A stretch of DNA of 64,000 nucleotides from Tetradesmus obliquus (lineage: Eukaryota; Chlorophyta; Chlorophyceae; Sphaeropleales; Scenedesmaceae). This document shows positions 1-17,179 of the stretch, in pieces (position 1 is the first letter of the stretch; each line of letters starts with the position of its first letter). The notes under the pieces were generated by a model, which saw nothing but the letters and a program-made list of their open reading frames with translations, made no database searches and had not been told where the DNA came from. A program made the translations under genes and the position numbers. The stretch spans positions 3,134,501 to 3,198,500 of the forward strand of contig CP126192.1 in assembly GCA_030272155.1 (NCBI GenBank). The letters run 5' to 3'.

Positions 1-1141
1 GAGATGCCGGTGGTGTCTGCCATCTGCGAGCCAGCAGAAGGAGCTGAGGTCAGCACATACGACGGCGAGGTGAACACATATGAACACATATGCATGTGTC
101 AGGATGTTTGTGTGCCATATCATACGCCTGCCTGGCACACCTCCCGTTGCCTCAGTGACTGTGGTGATGGGATTGCTGGTCTTCATGACAAGGGTCAGCT
201 GTTGTTGCTTGGCAGGTGGCTGCAGCAATGTGCATGTACGCTAGCTGCAGCAGAGCAAGCGCTGCAGTTTCATTTCGCGCTGATGGCGCCTGTGCTACGT
301 GCTGCGACGTAGCCAGCTGCACCCAACAGCACAAGGCAACCTGCGCTGACCTGCAGCGTGCATTTTCTCTTCTCTTGCCCATGAGCATGCATCCTTATCT
401 GTTCTCGTGACCCGTTGCGTGGCCTTGGCAGGTCACCATCAAGGGGTACGCGTGGAGCGGCGGCGGCCGTGACATCATCCGCGTGGACGTCTCTGCCGAT
501 GGCGGCAAGACCTGGTCGCCAGCCAAACTCAGCAAGCACCCGCACAGCCGCCCCTCGCGCGCGTGGGCGTGGACGCTGTATGAGGCCACGCTGCCGCTGC
601 CGGAGGGCTTCAAGGGTCAGCTGCAGCTGGCCTGCAAGGCCACCGACCAGAGCTACAACACGCAGCCGGAGGACGTGAGCAGCATCTGGAACATCCGCGG
701 CCTGGTCAACAACGCGTGGCACAAGGTGCGCGCGTGGCTTGCTGCACCTGTCGAGCAGGCCCTGGCGGTGCCAACGCAGTGTGCTGCTAGCGGCAGCGGC
801 CTGCATCACTACCAGATATACGCCAGCTGTGCTTTGCCTGCTGGGCAATACATTGGGAGGGTGTTGTGGCGGCTGGGGTGGGCATCGTCTTGCGCTCTAG
901 CAGGTGGAGGATTGCTGCACATAGCTGGAGCATTCATCAACTAAATATGCAGCAGGCCTAGAGCGGTCTTCTGTTGACAAGCGCTCAATGCCTTGTCAGG
1001 ATCATAATCCCTAACCAAATACGTTTGAAGCTAGGATGTCTGGTGCAGTGCTTTGGCGCCTTTGTGCCTAAGCTGGCTAACAACTGTCCACTGCTGCTGC
1101 TGCTCTCATGCTGACAGGTGAATGTGTCTGTCGTGGAGTGA
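1..1141 (+). CDS. SUOX: Sulfite oxidase, C-terminal part (5' end outside window)
   Basis: Molybdenum-cofactor enzyme that oxidises sulfite to sulfate; the plant form is peroxisomal. Only the C-terminal Mo-co dimerisation domain is present. Exons are 1-69, 432-725 and 1118-1141, all GT-AG and in phase. Exon 1 encodes EMPVVSAICEPAEGAEV. Exon 2 encodes VTIKGYAWSGGGRDIIRVDV, then a segment ending SIWNIRGLVNNAWHKV, which follows the order of animal and plant sulfite oxidases closely (KGYAWSGGGR, the VDVSxDGGxTW motif, WNxRGxxNxAWH). The last exon adds only seven codons (VNVSVVE) before TGA at 1139-1141. There is no cytochrome b5 or FAD domain after it, which argues against nitrate reductase. If the exon 2 donor at 726 were not used, the frame would stay open to 944 with unconvincing residues. 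Confidence 0.9.
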
Positions 1142-1388
1142 GGCGCACTTCACCCCCATCAGCAATTATTGCTGTCCGTGACTGCTGCGGACCCAAATTG
1201 CCTGGGCGTGACTACTTGTGCGTTCTCATGGGAAACATGCCGCTGGCAATGGTGGCACCCTGGCAACGCTTTCTGGTCCCTTTCTGCAACGAAGCGCTGT
1301 CACACGCTGCCACCTGAGCTTGAAGGGCAAGCATGTTCATCGACTTTCTGGAGCTGAGCCCTGCCGCATGCGCTGAAAAACTGCGCAG

Positions 1389-1393
1389 TGTAA
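1389..1393 (+). terminator. Candidate TGTAA poly(A) signal of the sulfite oxidase gene
   Basis: TGTAA lies about 250 bp after the sulfite oxidase stop codon, a normal 3'-UTR length for chlorophycean genes, which use TGTAA rather than AATAAA. The motif is short, so chance occurrence is possible. Confidence 0.4.
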
Positions 1394-4010
1394 ACAAAAT
1401 TGCCATGGTGGTTCCTTCTAGCACATGTTAGAAGCAGGGCTTTGCTAGGTGCAATGCTAACTATCTTACTCATGCTGACGTCACTGCAGTGCCTGCGAGC
1501 ACGTGATTGTCAGTCAGTGAAAGGAGTAGGGATGCTCCCTCTTGCTGCTGAGCGGGCCGTGGCGTGTATTGTTGCTGTGGCTTAATGACATCAATTACGG
1601 GAGATGGCCCGGAAGATCTATCTTATCTGTACATGCGAGCACAAAAGTTACAAGGCAATCAGTGACGAGCACCAAAAAAAGAATGCTGGTCAAATGAAAC
1701 GAAACACATCAGCTCATGAGTCACTGCAACAACTGAAACGCATAGACCGTCGCACACCAATTTGGCAGCCTGCTGGGCAGCACTGCTGCTTGCACCTGAG
1801 CATGCTCAGGTATGCTGCGCAGCACAGACCTGCTGCAAGAAAGAAGGCGCTTGAGTCACTGTGATGACCAGACTGTGCACTTCGTGAGATACGAATGTAA
1901 AGCATACATCCACCACTCAATGTTATGGCCACACGTGTGTACGAACAGCCTGCCAGTGGCTGTGCTACCACAGGCTGCATTCAGGCGCCTATCCATACAT
2001 GCCTTCCATCCAGCACAGCACGCAACACATGCAAGACCGTCCTTGCATGGCGCATTGCGTCTACACTGTTAACACGAGTCAAGGCAACTTCTGTTGCTTC
2101 AAGGGCCGCAACGCTGCCAGCGGTAGTGAAGCAACCCTTGCATAACCCCTGTGCATACCCTGTATTCAACCGGTACTGCTGGTGTCATTACTGATACGAT
2201 TGCGATGCATGAATAAACACACCAGGGTGGAAACTGCATGCATCCCACGTAACAGCAGTGCTCACCACAACACATCAACCTGTTACCAGCTGCAGCACTC
2301 AGTGCCTGCTCGCTGCAACAAAGGCTGGCGTGCGCAACCAGGTGTGCAGACGACATCCCATGCCATGAATGCCTACCCTCAACATGTCTATTTGAGTCTT
2401 AGCCTTGCAAAAATGTGTGCCCAATCCTGGCCCAGTGTTGATTCAAGCAACGAAACCGATGACATGCGGTGGTAAAATAGAGGACAACCCAAGTATCTAG
2501 GCTGTAAGTGGAGTGCAAAGTCAGCCCAGACCAATGTTGGGCCTGCACATGCTGCCCCACCAACGCCAGCCCACACCCATCCTGACATTAAAACACAAGA
2601 GGGGAAAAGAGGGGGAAAACTCTGCAACATTCAAACCTTGCAATCGAACATTGCAACCTAGCAGTAGCGCGCGTTCAGCAAGATGAGACCACCCTCCAGG
2701 GTCAGATCAGAGCACCGGATTGGGACAAGCAACAGAGGCAGCAAGCACCTCCAGACTGGTGCATGAAACATAGACCACTTTTAAGAGAAGTATTGGTCAC
2801 ACCTGCCGAGAGATGCTGAAGGCCGCCACAGCAGCATGTTGCAAAACCAGCCATGCACAAAAAGAAAGATCCTGAGGTCACACGCTGGCTCCACGCGGTC
2901 AAACACAACGCAATGGCTGCACACAGCATCCCAGAGGCAAGTCAAGTGCACATCATGCGCGCTGAGCGCAATGCTAGTAGTGCTGCAATGATGTGCACTA
3001 TGTGATTCAAGTTATCACTGTGTCAGCACTGTCTACAGAGTCAAAGGTAGACACATACCCATGTTCTTGTATCCTACAGTGCGCACTCAGCAACCACGGG
3101 AGGTGAGGCAGTTCTTGAGAAACAGCTGTAACCCACTCCTGCACCCAGTACGACAGCTGTCACTAACAACAATCCTGCAGAGACACGCACATGCCCTGGC
3201 ATGCAATGACAATGAAAGTATTACACCAGCCCCTGTGTTGCATGCAAGGCGCGGCGCAGCCTGTGACTGTGGCATCACAAAATCACAGCTTGAAAACAAT
3301 TCATTCAGCATTGCTGCTGGATACTGACAGGCCTGTAAACAAGCCCTGCAGAGGATGCTGGCCGGATGCATCTCAGCAACCAGACCAACATTCACTGTAT
3401 ATCCTGCGACACAAGTGTTTGGTGTGAAGGGCAAAACTACCCTTTCACATAACGTGCGAACAGCATCTGCCGAAGCGCTGTTGCCACATGTTAAGCACAT
3501 AGGCGAGATCTGCCGCTCACTAACTTAGTATCTGGTGGAAGTGCGTAATGCAAATGGCGGGGTTGTCATCGCGCCACGTATACGCTCCGCATCTGGGGTA
3601 AGTGCAAGCATTGCAGTCGCACAAACACAAAGCAGCACTTGTGGCGGCAACGAGGGCTGCTACCACAGCACCTGCAACGTGCTACTGCACTTCAGCCCTG
3701 GGCATTGCATTTTTACAGCTCCCTGGAAAGCACACGGCTCTGAAAAAGAGTAGAATGCAGGTACGGACACACCATGGCAGCAGATCTGCCATCAGAGGCC
3801 GACCTGCGCTGACGGGTCCACCTGCTGCTGAATGCAGAGCAGCAGGTGAATTTCACTGCAGATAGGCTGATGCGAGCTACCAGATTGACAACACGCATGC
3901 GAACCAAGAAATAACTGACCCCAGGCTCAGCAATGGAGAATCATTGCCCGCCAGCGCAGCAAGGCGCTGGGATGCACAGCGCCACCGGAAACCCATTTAA
4001 TGTCGTGAAG

Positions 4011-4068
4011 GATGCGTCTGCAAGACCTTTGATGGCCTTGATGCGTCTGCAAAGCCTTGTCTGGCCTT
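4011..4068. repeat. Two-copy 29-bp imperfect tandem repeat
   Basis: Units at 4011-4039 and 4040-4068 both begin GATGCGTCTGCAA and end TGGCCTT, with a few mismatches in the middle. A third partial GATGC follows at 4069. It lies in non-coding sequence. Confidence 0.7.
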
Positions 4069-4279
4069 GATGCAGTTGTTGACTGTTTGGTGTTTACTCA
4101 GACTTGGTGCCATCCTGGCTGTCGGAATGCTTCAGTGCCTGCAAGACCAGCAACAGCAGCGCGAGAGCAACACAAGGTGAGCTTGCAGTTGTTCTGCAAC
4201 AGGCTTTCATGCCGCGTCACAACCTTTTGTAACTAGCTACGCAACACGGCACGTGCATGCTGATCACCAGCGCCTTAGG

Positions 4280-5920
4280 TTAACTGCATCGCAGCAGGCG
4301 CCTCACCAGCAGCTCCCCGCTGAGGCCGCAGCTGAAGGACAGGAAGGCAGTGGCCAGGCTGGCCTTGTCAGCCAGCGCCAGCAGGCCGGCAGCGCTGACC
4401 AAGCCAAAGCCCAGGTTGGCGTGCGCAAGTCTGCGAAGCAGCAGCGCAGCAGCGGGTGAGCAGCCGTGATATTTGATGATGCTGAAATTTGCTTACGCGC
4501 AAAGACTTGCAGTCCAGCGCTGCACAGGAAGAGGGCACAGCCGCATGCGTTGGCCAGCACGTTGCTACTCTCCACGACAATTCGTATGACTTGTCATAAT
4601 CACATGTTGATGCAAGAGTGCACAGATTGAAGACAAAACGAACTCACCCGCTGATCACAGTGAACTGTGCTGCCAGGTCCAGCACATCTGCTGCCAGCGC
4701 AGTAGCAAACAGTGCAGACACTCCTGTCTCGCCGTTGGCATACTCGGACTTCACACGCGCAAGGTCCTTGACCATCAGCTTTGACACGAAGTAGAAGCCT
4801 GCAGCATCAAGTGTGTTGCAGGGGCTGATCAAAGGATTGTGCATGTTACGTACGCTGCAGAAGCTCTGCCTGATGACTAAAGAGGCCGGCACAAGGCCAA
4901 GCAGGCACATGTTTGCATGGTGGTGCACAACTGCACACAGTGTGCAGGACTCGCTTGCAGCTTGACGCATGAATCAGCAGCAGCACACAAGTGCCATACA
5001 GCATCGCGCACTGTCCTGCATGACTCATAACCACAAGCACATACCAGTGAATCCAAGCGCATGCACCACGCCCTGAACACTTCTAGGTGCAGTTGGCAGC
5101 ACATGCAAGGCGCCAAAGCACTGCTGGCATCACTTGCCACCTCATCCCACTCACCCAGCACGGGGATGCCGATGGTGAACCTCCTGGCCACGCGTGCGAT
5201 GATCTTCCTGTTGACCTGGCGCAGTGCCAGCTTCCTGCTGAAGCCCTGCAGTTAAGAGCCAAAATGCAGGCAAATGTATTGTGAGTCGTCAATGCTCAGG
5301 CAACATGCATCCACAGGCAGTAGATCACTAGAGCGCACCAGGCGTTGCTGCAGCCCTATGGAAACAACCACTGAAGAGGCTGCAAGTAAGCTCCTTACCT
5401 TCATGCGCGGCTGTGTCTTGGCAAACCACTTTGACAGCACGCCCTCCGCTTCCTGCGAGGGCAGCTCTAGAACAGCTGTGGCGGCATGCTTCTGCTGCTG
5501 CGCCTGCAGGCCTGCCAGTGCCACCGACTGGGAGGCAAGGTTTTGAGAGGCTGATCGCGGCATGACGCTGTGGTGGCGCACCAGGCAGTAACTCAAGGGT
5601 GCTGTCGTCATCAGGTTGGCGTGGTCAAGCAGCATGGATGAGCCATGCGAGCCAAGAGGGTACCGGCGCGGGCCCTCGAAGCCACCAGCCTGCCTGGACA
5701 GCTCGCGCAGCTCAGGCGGGAAGGTTGACCAGGGGGTGCGGCTGGAGCTGCTGATGTTCTTGCCCTCGTCCTCCTTGACAGGGTGAGGGGCGTGCAGGTG
5801 CAGGTAGGATGAGGAGCGGGCAAATGCCCGCATGCCAGCACAGGCTGCAGCAGGCAGGACGCCGCTGGTTGTCAGCGCCCTCAGCGCTGATGGTGCCACA
5901 CTTGACAGCATCGACGACAT
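4280..5920 (-). CDS. Unrecognised organelle-targeted membrane protein
   Basis: I do not recognise the family. Proposed exons (minus strand, 5' to 3'): 5920-5399, 5245-5155, 4798-4648, 4567-4497 and 4430-4280. The first four join in phase with GT-AG borders. The start MSSMLSSVAPSALRALTTSG has the Arg/Ser/Ala composition of a mitochondrial presequence; another ATG lies upstream at 5950. A basic stretch (GFSRKLALRQVNRKIIARVA) is followed by hydrophobic segments: GIPVLGFYFVSKL, VSALFATALAADVLDLAAQF, NVLANACGCALFLCSAGLQV and FGLVSAAGLLALA. So two to four membrane helices at the C-terminal half are likely. The last junction (4497 to 4430) is out of phase by one base for the most protein-like reading, so the final intron or a sequence error needs checking. 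An unspliced alternative reads to 4303. Confidence 0.55.
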
Positions 5921-7193
5921 GATGAACTGCTCTCGAAAACCTGTGAGCATGGCAGAGGAGCGGCGGGCAGCGAAGGTGTTGGTCAGGGTGGCAGAACAAG
6001 AGTCGGGTGGGTGTGCATGCTGTACAAGTGAATCCCGGAAAGGCGGGAACAGTCAAGGAGTACGTGGTTGCCAGCCAAATGCACAAAATATGTGCAAATT
6101 ATATGTTTTATTCCTCTCGACATGTACTACCACAGCTCTGCATGCCGCTGTGCCATCCCGCCGCGACAGTGACGTGCTCCTTCACAAGGAACGCAGCGTA
6201 AGGTACCAGAGCTCTCGACCACCCCTTATAGCTAAGCACCCTGCTATCTGACTGTGATGTGAGCAGAAAGCAGCAGACATGCAAGCCTCTAGCCGGAGCG
6301 AGAGCTGCACAGCTCCGAGGCAGCTTCAGCAGGCAACTGGCACACAGCGGCCACTCAGCCAGCAAAGCAACCTCAGCGGCTTGTCACACCCATGCACAGC
6401 ATCAATTAATTTTTGTCTGAAGCGACACCACTGGGACCACTGTCTTGCCCGGCAGGCCCCGGGTCAAGTTGACCACCCACCTCTTCAAGTGAGACCGCAA
6501 GTATACACAACACGAAGCTATTGATGGCTTAGTTTGTAGTGGGAGTCGTGTGCTTCGGTGGTGCCGTGTCTTTGCACTTTATGTGTCGGAACTCCGGCTT
6601 GCTACGTGGAGAAGGTTACTTGGTACTAGACATAGCTGTGTGGAAACCTCATAATATTGACGGGCTCTCAGCTGGCGTTTTCAAGCGCCAGAGGCCTCCG
6701 CCACACCGCGAACGACAAGTGTCATGTAACAGGGCATCATTGACGAGAAGGTCAGCAGCAGGGCACCGCAAGGGTGCTTGATAACGTTGTGGATCGTAAT
6801 ATTCTGCTTTGTTTGGCGTCAGCAACAGGTGTGGACAGCAGCAACGGCAGCAGTAGTGAGAGTAGACCAGACCCTGCTGACAGGCAGTTGAGCGCTATCG
6901 ATCGACAAGAACAAGATGCAGACGTGTCTTAGCACCGGCAGGGCACCAGGCACTGCTGCAGGGGCTCAGGGCGTGTGCAGGATGCAGACCACAGGTGTGC
7001 CTGTTGTAGTGGCTGTGGGCCTGGCAGTAGTGCGCGCACAGGCGCCAGCTGCTACATGACTCTGCATTGATGAGATCACCTGGCACAACCCAACAAATGT
7101 GAAAGTGATTGGTGTTAGCATGCGTGCTTTGTGGTTGCTGCAGGCCGCAGCCATGCACCAGTGCAGCGCACGCTGGCTGGCAGTGCAGCTGCA
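5921..7193. promoter_or_regulatory. Divergent intergenic region between the membrane protein gene and glutathione reductase
   Basis: The gene ending at 4280 starts at 5920 on the minus strand and the glutathione reductase ATG is at 7194 on the plus strand, so this 1.27-kb interval must hold both promoters and 5' UTRs. It is more AT-rich near 6080-6120 (for example AAATTATATG). No conserved coding exon was found in it. Confidence 0.4.
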
Positions 7194-11419
<4,226 letters not shown>

Positions 11420-12004
11420 GGAGCAGAGCGAGGCAGCGCTCAAGTAATGGCCTGGGAGTGCTACTCTGAAGCGGCATGGTGGTTTACTAATGGTTTGTGG
11501 TTCTGAGGTTGTTCAACTCGGCTGACGGAGGCATCACGGGAACAGCAAAATGTCCACTGGGCGCGCGCGGGAATCGGGTTGTGCCGCGCCGGTCTCTCCT
11601 ATCACTGTTGTAGCCTTGTGTGCACCGCGTGGCTGCCATCGACAAGGAAGCTTCTCATTATCAAATAGTTCTAGTTTCTACATACCAGTGCACACTGCAG
11701 CCGGCTGGGCTGAGCCCTGATCCGCAGATGCGAGCCTCACAGCCCACCTCTAATCCAGCTCAACAACGGACAACAACGGCATCCAAACTCACTCCCCGGT
11801 CCTGGTTGTTGAATTGTTTCATCCTCTCCCCTCCTTCGCCTCCTCCACGCCCCCTCCCCCTTCGCGCCTCACCCCACGCTTCCTCCTCAGCACCTCACAT
11901 ACATCACGGGTCTTTGATACTTCTTACACTTACCAGACAACTTGTCGTCAGCGTTACATCGCCGCAGCGGTGCTCCAGCCTGCTCTGCTGCATCTGCTTC
12001 CGAG
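11420..12004 (+). other. GR 3' UTR and 3-ketoacyl-CoA synthase promoter/5' UTR
   Basis: Tandem same-strand genes separated by 585 bp. The right half (about 11800-11930) is strongly pyrimidine-rich (CCTCC/CCCC runs), as in many algal 5' regions. No TGTAA was seen after the GR stop in this interval. Confidence 0.4.
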
Positions 12005-15000
12005 ATGGCTACGAGCGATGTGCTGGGCTCCCTGGTTCAGCTCACCCGCCTGGCTCCAGCAGTCGTGATAGCTGCCGTGGCAATGGGAGCCTGCTCGCAG
12101 GTCAGCAGCGCGGACGGAGCCAGGCTCATGGAGTGGCTGCGCAGCAGCTACGAGATCAACATGGGCGCCCTGCTGGTGCTCGCACTGGCAGCCGGGCTCT
12201 ACATCCTGAGGACGGCAGTGCCCCGCAAGCCCAAAGTATCCGTTCTGGACTTCGCTGTGCACAGGCCTCATGAGAGGTGGGCAGGCTGGTGGCTGCACGG
12301 CAGCTGACATGCTAGCGCTCTGTCAGGCCAGTGCAGCAGCAGTGCCGGCCAACAGCATGCCTCCATGGGACAGACAAGTTCGTGTCAATGAAGCACATCT
12401 CTAAAAAGAGGATTAGTTGCAGCTGGCATCTCAGAATCACCATGCTGGTCAGCGCGACTCCAACAGCGGCGCAATGACAGCAGCAGCAAACAGCAGCAGT
12501 AGCTGCATGGGCCTTGTGGGTGCAGCACGGGCCATGCAGCTTCTATCTATGAGACCATTCACCATGTTGCCTGCTCAGCAGTAGACATGCGCATGCAGCT
12601 TAGCCATAGCCAACGATCATTGACGCATACCAGGCAGCGCTTTGACACTGTCACTGCACCTGTGCCTGCCACGCGTATTCTGCAGCTGGCGCTTCCCCCG
12701 CTCTGCGCTGCGTGACCTGTGTGAGCGCAGCGGGCACTTCACGGAAGAGGACATCCAGTTCCAGGAGAAGATCGCATACAGGTGCGGGCCACGGCAGTGG
12801 TTGGGTTACGCCATAACTAGGATATTGTTTATCACAGTTGCAGCACCCTGACTATCTGGCTGACAGCAGGCGTGCAGCAATGTATTTATAGCATGGTTGC
12901 AATGCATGTTCCTGACGCCCGGTGCAGCCACCCGAGGAATGCAGTGTGCTCTGTACTGTTGCTTACACGCTGCACACCCGCCTGCTACTGCTGCTTCTGC
13001 TGCTCCCGCAGGACTGGCCTGGGTGACGAGACAGGCGTGTGCCCCGCCATCCAGGCAGGCATGGATGAGGCCCTGGGCATTGAGCCGGCACGCTTTGAGT
13101 TCAGTGCCACCTGCTTCCCCGCCATCGAGGACCTGTTTGCCAAGACGGGCGTGACGCCCCAGCAGGTCAAGTTCATCGTGACCAACAGCAGCCTGTTTAA
13201 CCCCACGCCCAGCCTGAGCGCCATGATCATGAACCACTTCAAGATGGGCAGCGACACCAAGAACTACTCGCTGGGAGGCATGGGCTGCTCAGGTAGGCAC
13301 TGCAACAACAATAACATATGCGCATTGTTCTTCATGCTGTCCATGCTGCAGCACCCAAGACTGCTGCTGCATACATGGCCAGGTCAGCCAGAGTTATGCT
13401 ACGGCAAGCTTGCTGTCATGCTGTGTGGTTGCTGCTGCTGCTGCTGCTGCCGCAGCGGGCGTGATTGCGCTGGACCTGGCCAAGGAGCTGCTGGAGCTGC
13501 ACCCGGAGAGCTACGCGCTGGTGGTCAGCCACGAGAACATCACCAACAACTACTACGGCGGCAAGGACAAGTCCATGCTCATCTGCAACGTGAGTCATAA
13601 CAGTTGTTGATGACACATGCACAGCTGGCATGTGCATGCAATGCTGCGTGTAATCAGCAGGCTACTCCTTCTTCGTGCTGAAGCCAAGGGCGCATGCACG
13701 CATTGCGAAGCGACGACATCACGTATGCAAAATCGAGTCTGACCTCTGCTGCTGCTGCTGCTGCTGCTGCTGTCATGATGTGCCCGCAGTGCCTCTTCCG
13801 CAGCAACGGCGCCGCCATCCTGCTGAGTAACAAGGCCGCCGACGTGAAGCGCGCCAAGTACAACATCCGCAACATCGTGCGCACCAACATGGCAGCCGAT
13901 GACGTGGCCTACAACTGCGTGGTGCAGGTGAGCACCAGCAAGGCCCCACACAACGCAGCCGCTGTGCCAACCACCTGCAGCACTCACCTCAATCTGCCTT
14001 GCCTTGTTTTGGTGTCTCTCAGATGCACTAGGATCTGCGTGCCAGCTCTGCTGCTTCAACTCCCTGCCCTGCCCGCTGCTGCCACACTAACGCAGACTGA
14101 GGACGCGGAGCGCAAGGTGGGTGTGCGCCTCAACAAGGACCTGGTCAAGGTTGGTGCGCGCGCGCTGCGCCAGAACATGACAGCGCTGGGGCCCAAGGTG
14201 CTGCCCTGGAGCGAGCTGGCCAAGTTTGGCGCCAACTCTGCGCTGCGCAGCGCCGCCAAGCTGTACAAGCCGCTGGCGGGCATGCTGCCGGCTGGCTGGC
14301 TGGACCCCTACACACCAGACTTCAAGACTGCCTTTGAATTCTTCTGCATTCACACAGGTGCGCTGCTGTCAGGCTGCTGCTGACTGTTATGCGTAGCATA
14401 TTCATGCATGGCATTGCCAGTGTGCTTGTGGACCTGCTGAGCTCATTGGCTGACGCTGCATGCCTGCCATGTTCTGCACCGCTGCTGCTGCTGCTGCTGT
14501 TGCTGCTCCACCACCTCAGGCGGCCGCGGCATCATTGACGGGCTTGAGAAGGAGATGCAGCTCAACAGGCGCCAGGTGGAGCCCAGCAGGGCCAGCCTGT
14601 ACCGCTTCGGCAACACCAGCAGCACCAGGTGAGGCCACAGCCTGACAGCAGGATGAACAACGGGTTGCACATGCAATCCAGGGACGAGGGTGATGAGATG
14701 TGCCAGACGCCAGCCCCGGCGCATGCAGCATAACTTGCAGTGTCTGCTCAGCACAGCAGAAAAATGATTCTGGTGTTCCCCAAAACACTGCCTGCTGCTG
14801 ACGCTGCTGCTGCTGCCATGCTGGCGTGTTGCTGCCTGCAGTGTGTGGTATGAGCTGGCGTATGTGGAGAGCACGCAGGAGGGCGTGGGCAAGGGCCAGC
14901 GCGTGTGGCAGCTGGCCTTTGGCAGCGGCTTCAAGTTCAACAGCAGCGTGCTGGTGGCCAACAGGCCGGTGCGCGAGCAGCACACGGCATGGGAGGTGAG

Positions 15001-15342
15001 ACGCTGCTGGGGCTGCTGCTGCTGCTGTGTTTGCTGTTTGTTGCACAGGATGTGGACACCATATACTGTTCATGGTTGGTGACATGACTGAGTGCATGGC
15101 ACAGAACATGCAAATCTGCATCCTGCCGCGTTGCTTGCAGGATGTGCACAACTGCCATGCGCACTTGTAGTCCGGCGGCATTTGACATGGCTGGTGTGCC
15201 TTTAGTTGCCATCATGCTGACAAACCGCTGCTGTTTTGTGCTTGCGCAGGGCTTTGACGCCACTGCCATGTGGGCAGACCTGGACAAGCTGGAGGCAGCT
15301 GCGCAGGCTGCACGCGCAATGAAGGAGAAGCTGAGCTCGTGA
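12005..15342 (+). CDS. KCS: 3-ketoacyl-CoA synthase (FAE1-type very-long-chain fatty acid elongase)
   Basis: Condensing enzyme of the ER fatty acid elongase: acyl-CoA plus malonyl-CoA gives 3-ketoacyl-CoA. Nine exons, all in phase: 12005-12276, 12686-12781, 13012-13292, 13456-13589, 13790-13927, 14096-14357, 14520-14628, 14842-14995, 15250-15342; 512 residues, the usual KCS length. Two N-terminal hydrophobic segments ([14 protein letters not shown] and [16 protein letters not shown]) anchor it in the ER. Family landmarks in order: [29 protein letters not shown], the active-site Cys215 in GGMGCSAG, His393 in FCIHTGGRG and Asn426 in [15 protein letters not shown]; Cys/His/Asn is the known KCS triad. 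[17 protein letters not shown] closes the thiolase fold. The last exon is a poorly conserved Ala/Lys-rich tail. Introns 3, 4 and 6 end in CTG-rich tracts. Confidence 0.95.
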
Positions 15343-17179
15343 GCAGCAGCAGCAACAGCAGCAGAAGAGCAGGGTGCGGCAAGACTCGGCACCGCTGCAG
15401 CCCTGCGTGTGGGCTGTGCTTAGCATACAGACTAGCACTAGGAGCACTGCACAAGTGTTCTGCTGACAGCAAGGTGCAGCTGTTGCAGCTGCAAGATTGC
15501 TGCATCGCTGCACCCTACTCTGTTGCGTAATTTTGGCATGGGCATGGGGACTCAGGTACAGCACAGGAGAACTGCATAGGGCAGCTGCTGAAACAGCGCA
15601 GCTAGGGCACCAGCGAAGAGCCGTGTTGGCTGATGATGAGGACTGTGAAGAACACTGGCATTGGCCACGAGTGCAGCATATGAGTGGTGTCCATGTGTGT
15701 GTGGATGCTTCACTGCTGCAGGTTGCGTGGTGTGTCTGTGTGTGTAGAGCTGTCAAGTTTGTGACTCATAAACTCTGTTTTGAACTCCGGTTGGGAGTGT
15801 TGAAGGTTTGTCGATACACCGTCTGTGTAGGACAGCTGAGGATTAGGGAAGTGTTTTGGCGCCTGATGGCCGACAAAGTTGTGTGCTGTGATGTTTTTGC
15901 AGGATGCAGTGCAATACAGCCACAGCAATGAGATGCAAGGGTGAATGCTGCGCTGCAGAGCATTGGACTGTTGGCCGCATACATAGGTGGCCAGGTTGGA
16001 GCTAGTGCTCTGTTTTTAGGCGGCTTGTTCTGCCCACTCAGGCACCCTGTGCACCAATTTTGTCTGTACTTTAAGATTCTAAGGTTTTCGTTGGATGCAG
16101 CAACGCTGCCGGCGATAGTGTGAGGCAGTGTCTGCTGATTAGTGAGGCGGATGAGAGCGCACGTTCACATATGTATAGTTTGGTGTTGTTGCTGCCCTCT
16201 GCAGCCATGCATTTGTTTGTGTGTGTACATCGCCTGTGAGGGATGAGCTACTGGCTTGTTTCACCACGTCACGTTGCAACGCAGCAAACATAAGATTCAA
16301 CCTCTTGCGTATACTACGTAGTACCGCCTGTACATGTGCTGCCTCCACTGGCATGACATGCTGCAAAGCATGCACAGGGTTTACAGGAGCAGTTGATCTG
16401 AGGCTGCAGCCATGCAGTGCGTGATCAGTGCACCTTGATCACGAGGCGTGTTGTGACCTGCTGAAGCACCTTGTAAGAGATATGCTTGTTCTGCCTGTCT
16501 CTTCGCGCCTATCAAATATTTTGGCATGCAATTCGGCAACTTTCCTTATATATTTTGGCATGTTAAATGTCACAGTCCAGCAGCAGATTTGAGAGTCGTT
16601 GCGACCTTCTGCTGCTTGTACACAGTGCAGCATGCCAACGGGAGGTCCAGTGCGGATGAGATGCCGACTCAGCTGAGTTGCTGACAGCCGGTTGCCCCCT
16701 AGATCTTGCTGCTGTGCAGCAGCCTGTTGAGTTACAGCTTGCAGTCGCTGAGCGGCTAGCATGATGCAGGGGTACATCTGAGAACAATGTCTCAACGAGG
16801 TGGTGCTGAGCGACACAACATATGCAAACTCTCTGTGAACAGCATATCTACGGTCAATGCAGGTGGTTATGCCGTGCCAGCTGATACCATGGTCAAACAG
16901 TGCGGCCAGACCGTCAACCTCCCCGACTGCGTGTCTAGCCCTCAGGCTTGACTCGGACCAGCTGCAATTGAGGTTTTCAAGCATACGAATGATTATAAAT
17001 GCCTATGTAGCGCTTTCATTTGATCTATATATGCTCTTACTCACGGTGAGCAATCACCGGACAAACATTGCAGGCAGCACTTCAACACCGACCCGGCACC
17101 AACGCATCATCAATCTTCTTCCAACAATTCGAGTCTAGTGACGTCTTGCATCACCCAGTGTAGCCGATCCACCTCAACC
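15343..17179 (+). other. Intergenic stretch without recognisable genes
   Basis: Holds the KCS 3' UTR and the upstream region of the gene starting at 17180. I saw no conserved protein segment or RNA gene on either strand. The region from about 16480 to 17120 is more AT-rich (for example ATATTTTGGCATG twice near 16510 and 16550), which would fit a promoter-proximal region. Confidence 0.45.

Larger units (their letters stand above)
1142..4279. other. Intergenic stretch without recognisable genes
   Basis: Contains the sulfite oxidase 3' UTR at its left and, at its right, the 3' flank of the minus-strand gene ending at 4280. I translated the longer open frames on both strands and found no conserved motif, no exon-like run of biased codons and no RNA gene. 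The sequence is CA/TG-rich and less GC-rich than the exons. The only structure seen is a two-copy 29-bp direct repeat at 4011-4068. Confidence 0.5.

Noticed and set aside
432-725. Nitrate reductase
   Set aside because: The Mo-co dimerisation domain is shared, but the coding sequence ends seven codons after the final intron with no cytochrome b5 or FAD domain; the sequence follows sulfite oxidase.
1400-4250. Several open frames of 60-140 codons
   Set aside because: No start context, codon bias, conserved motif or splice-consistent partner exons on either strand.
15142-15168. Extra KCS exon after a CAG acceptor at 15139 (DVHNCHAHL)
   Set aside because: It meets a stop after nine codons, and exons 8 and 9 already join in phase at 14995/15250.
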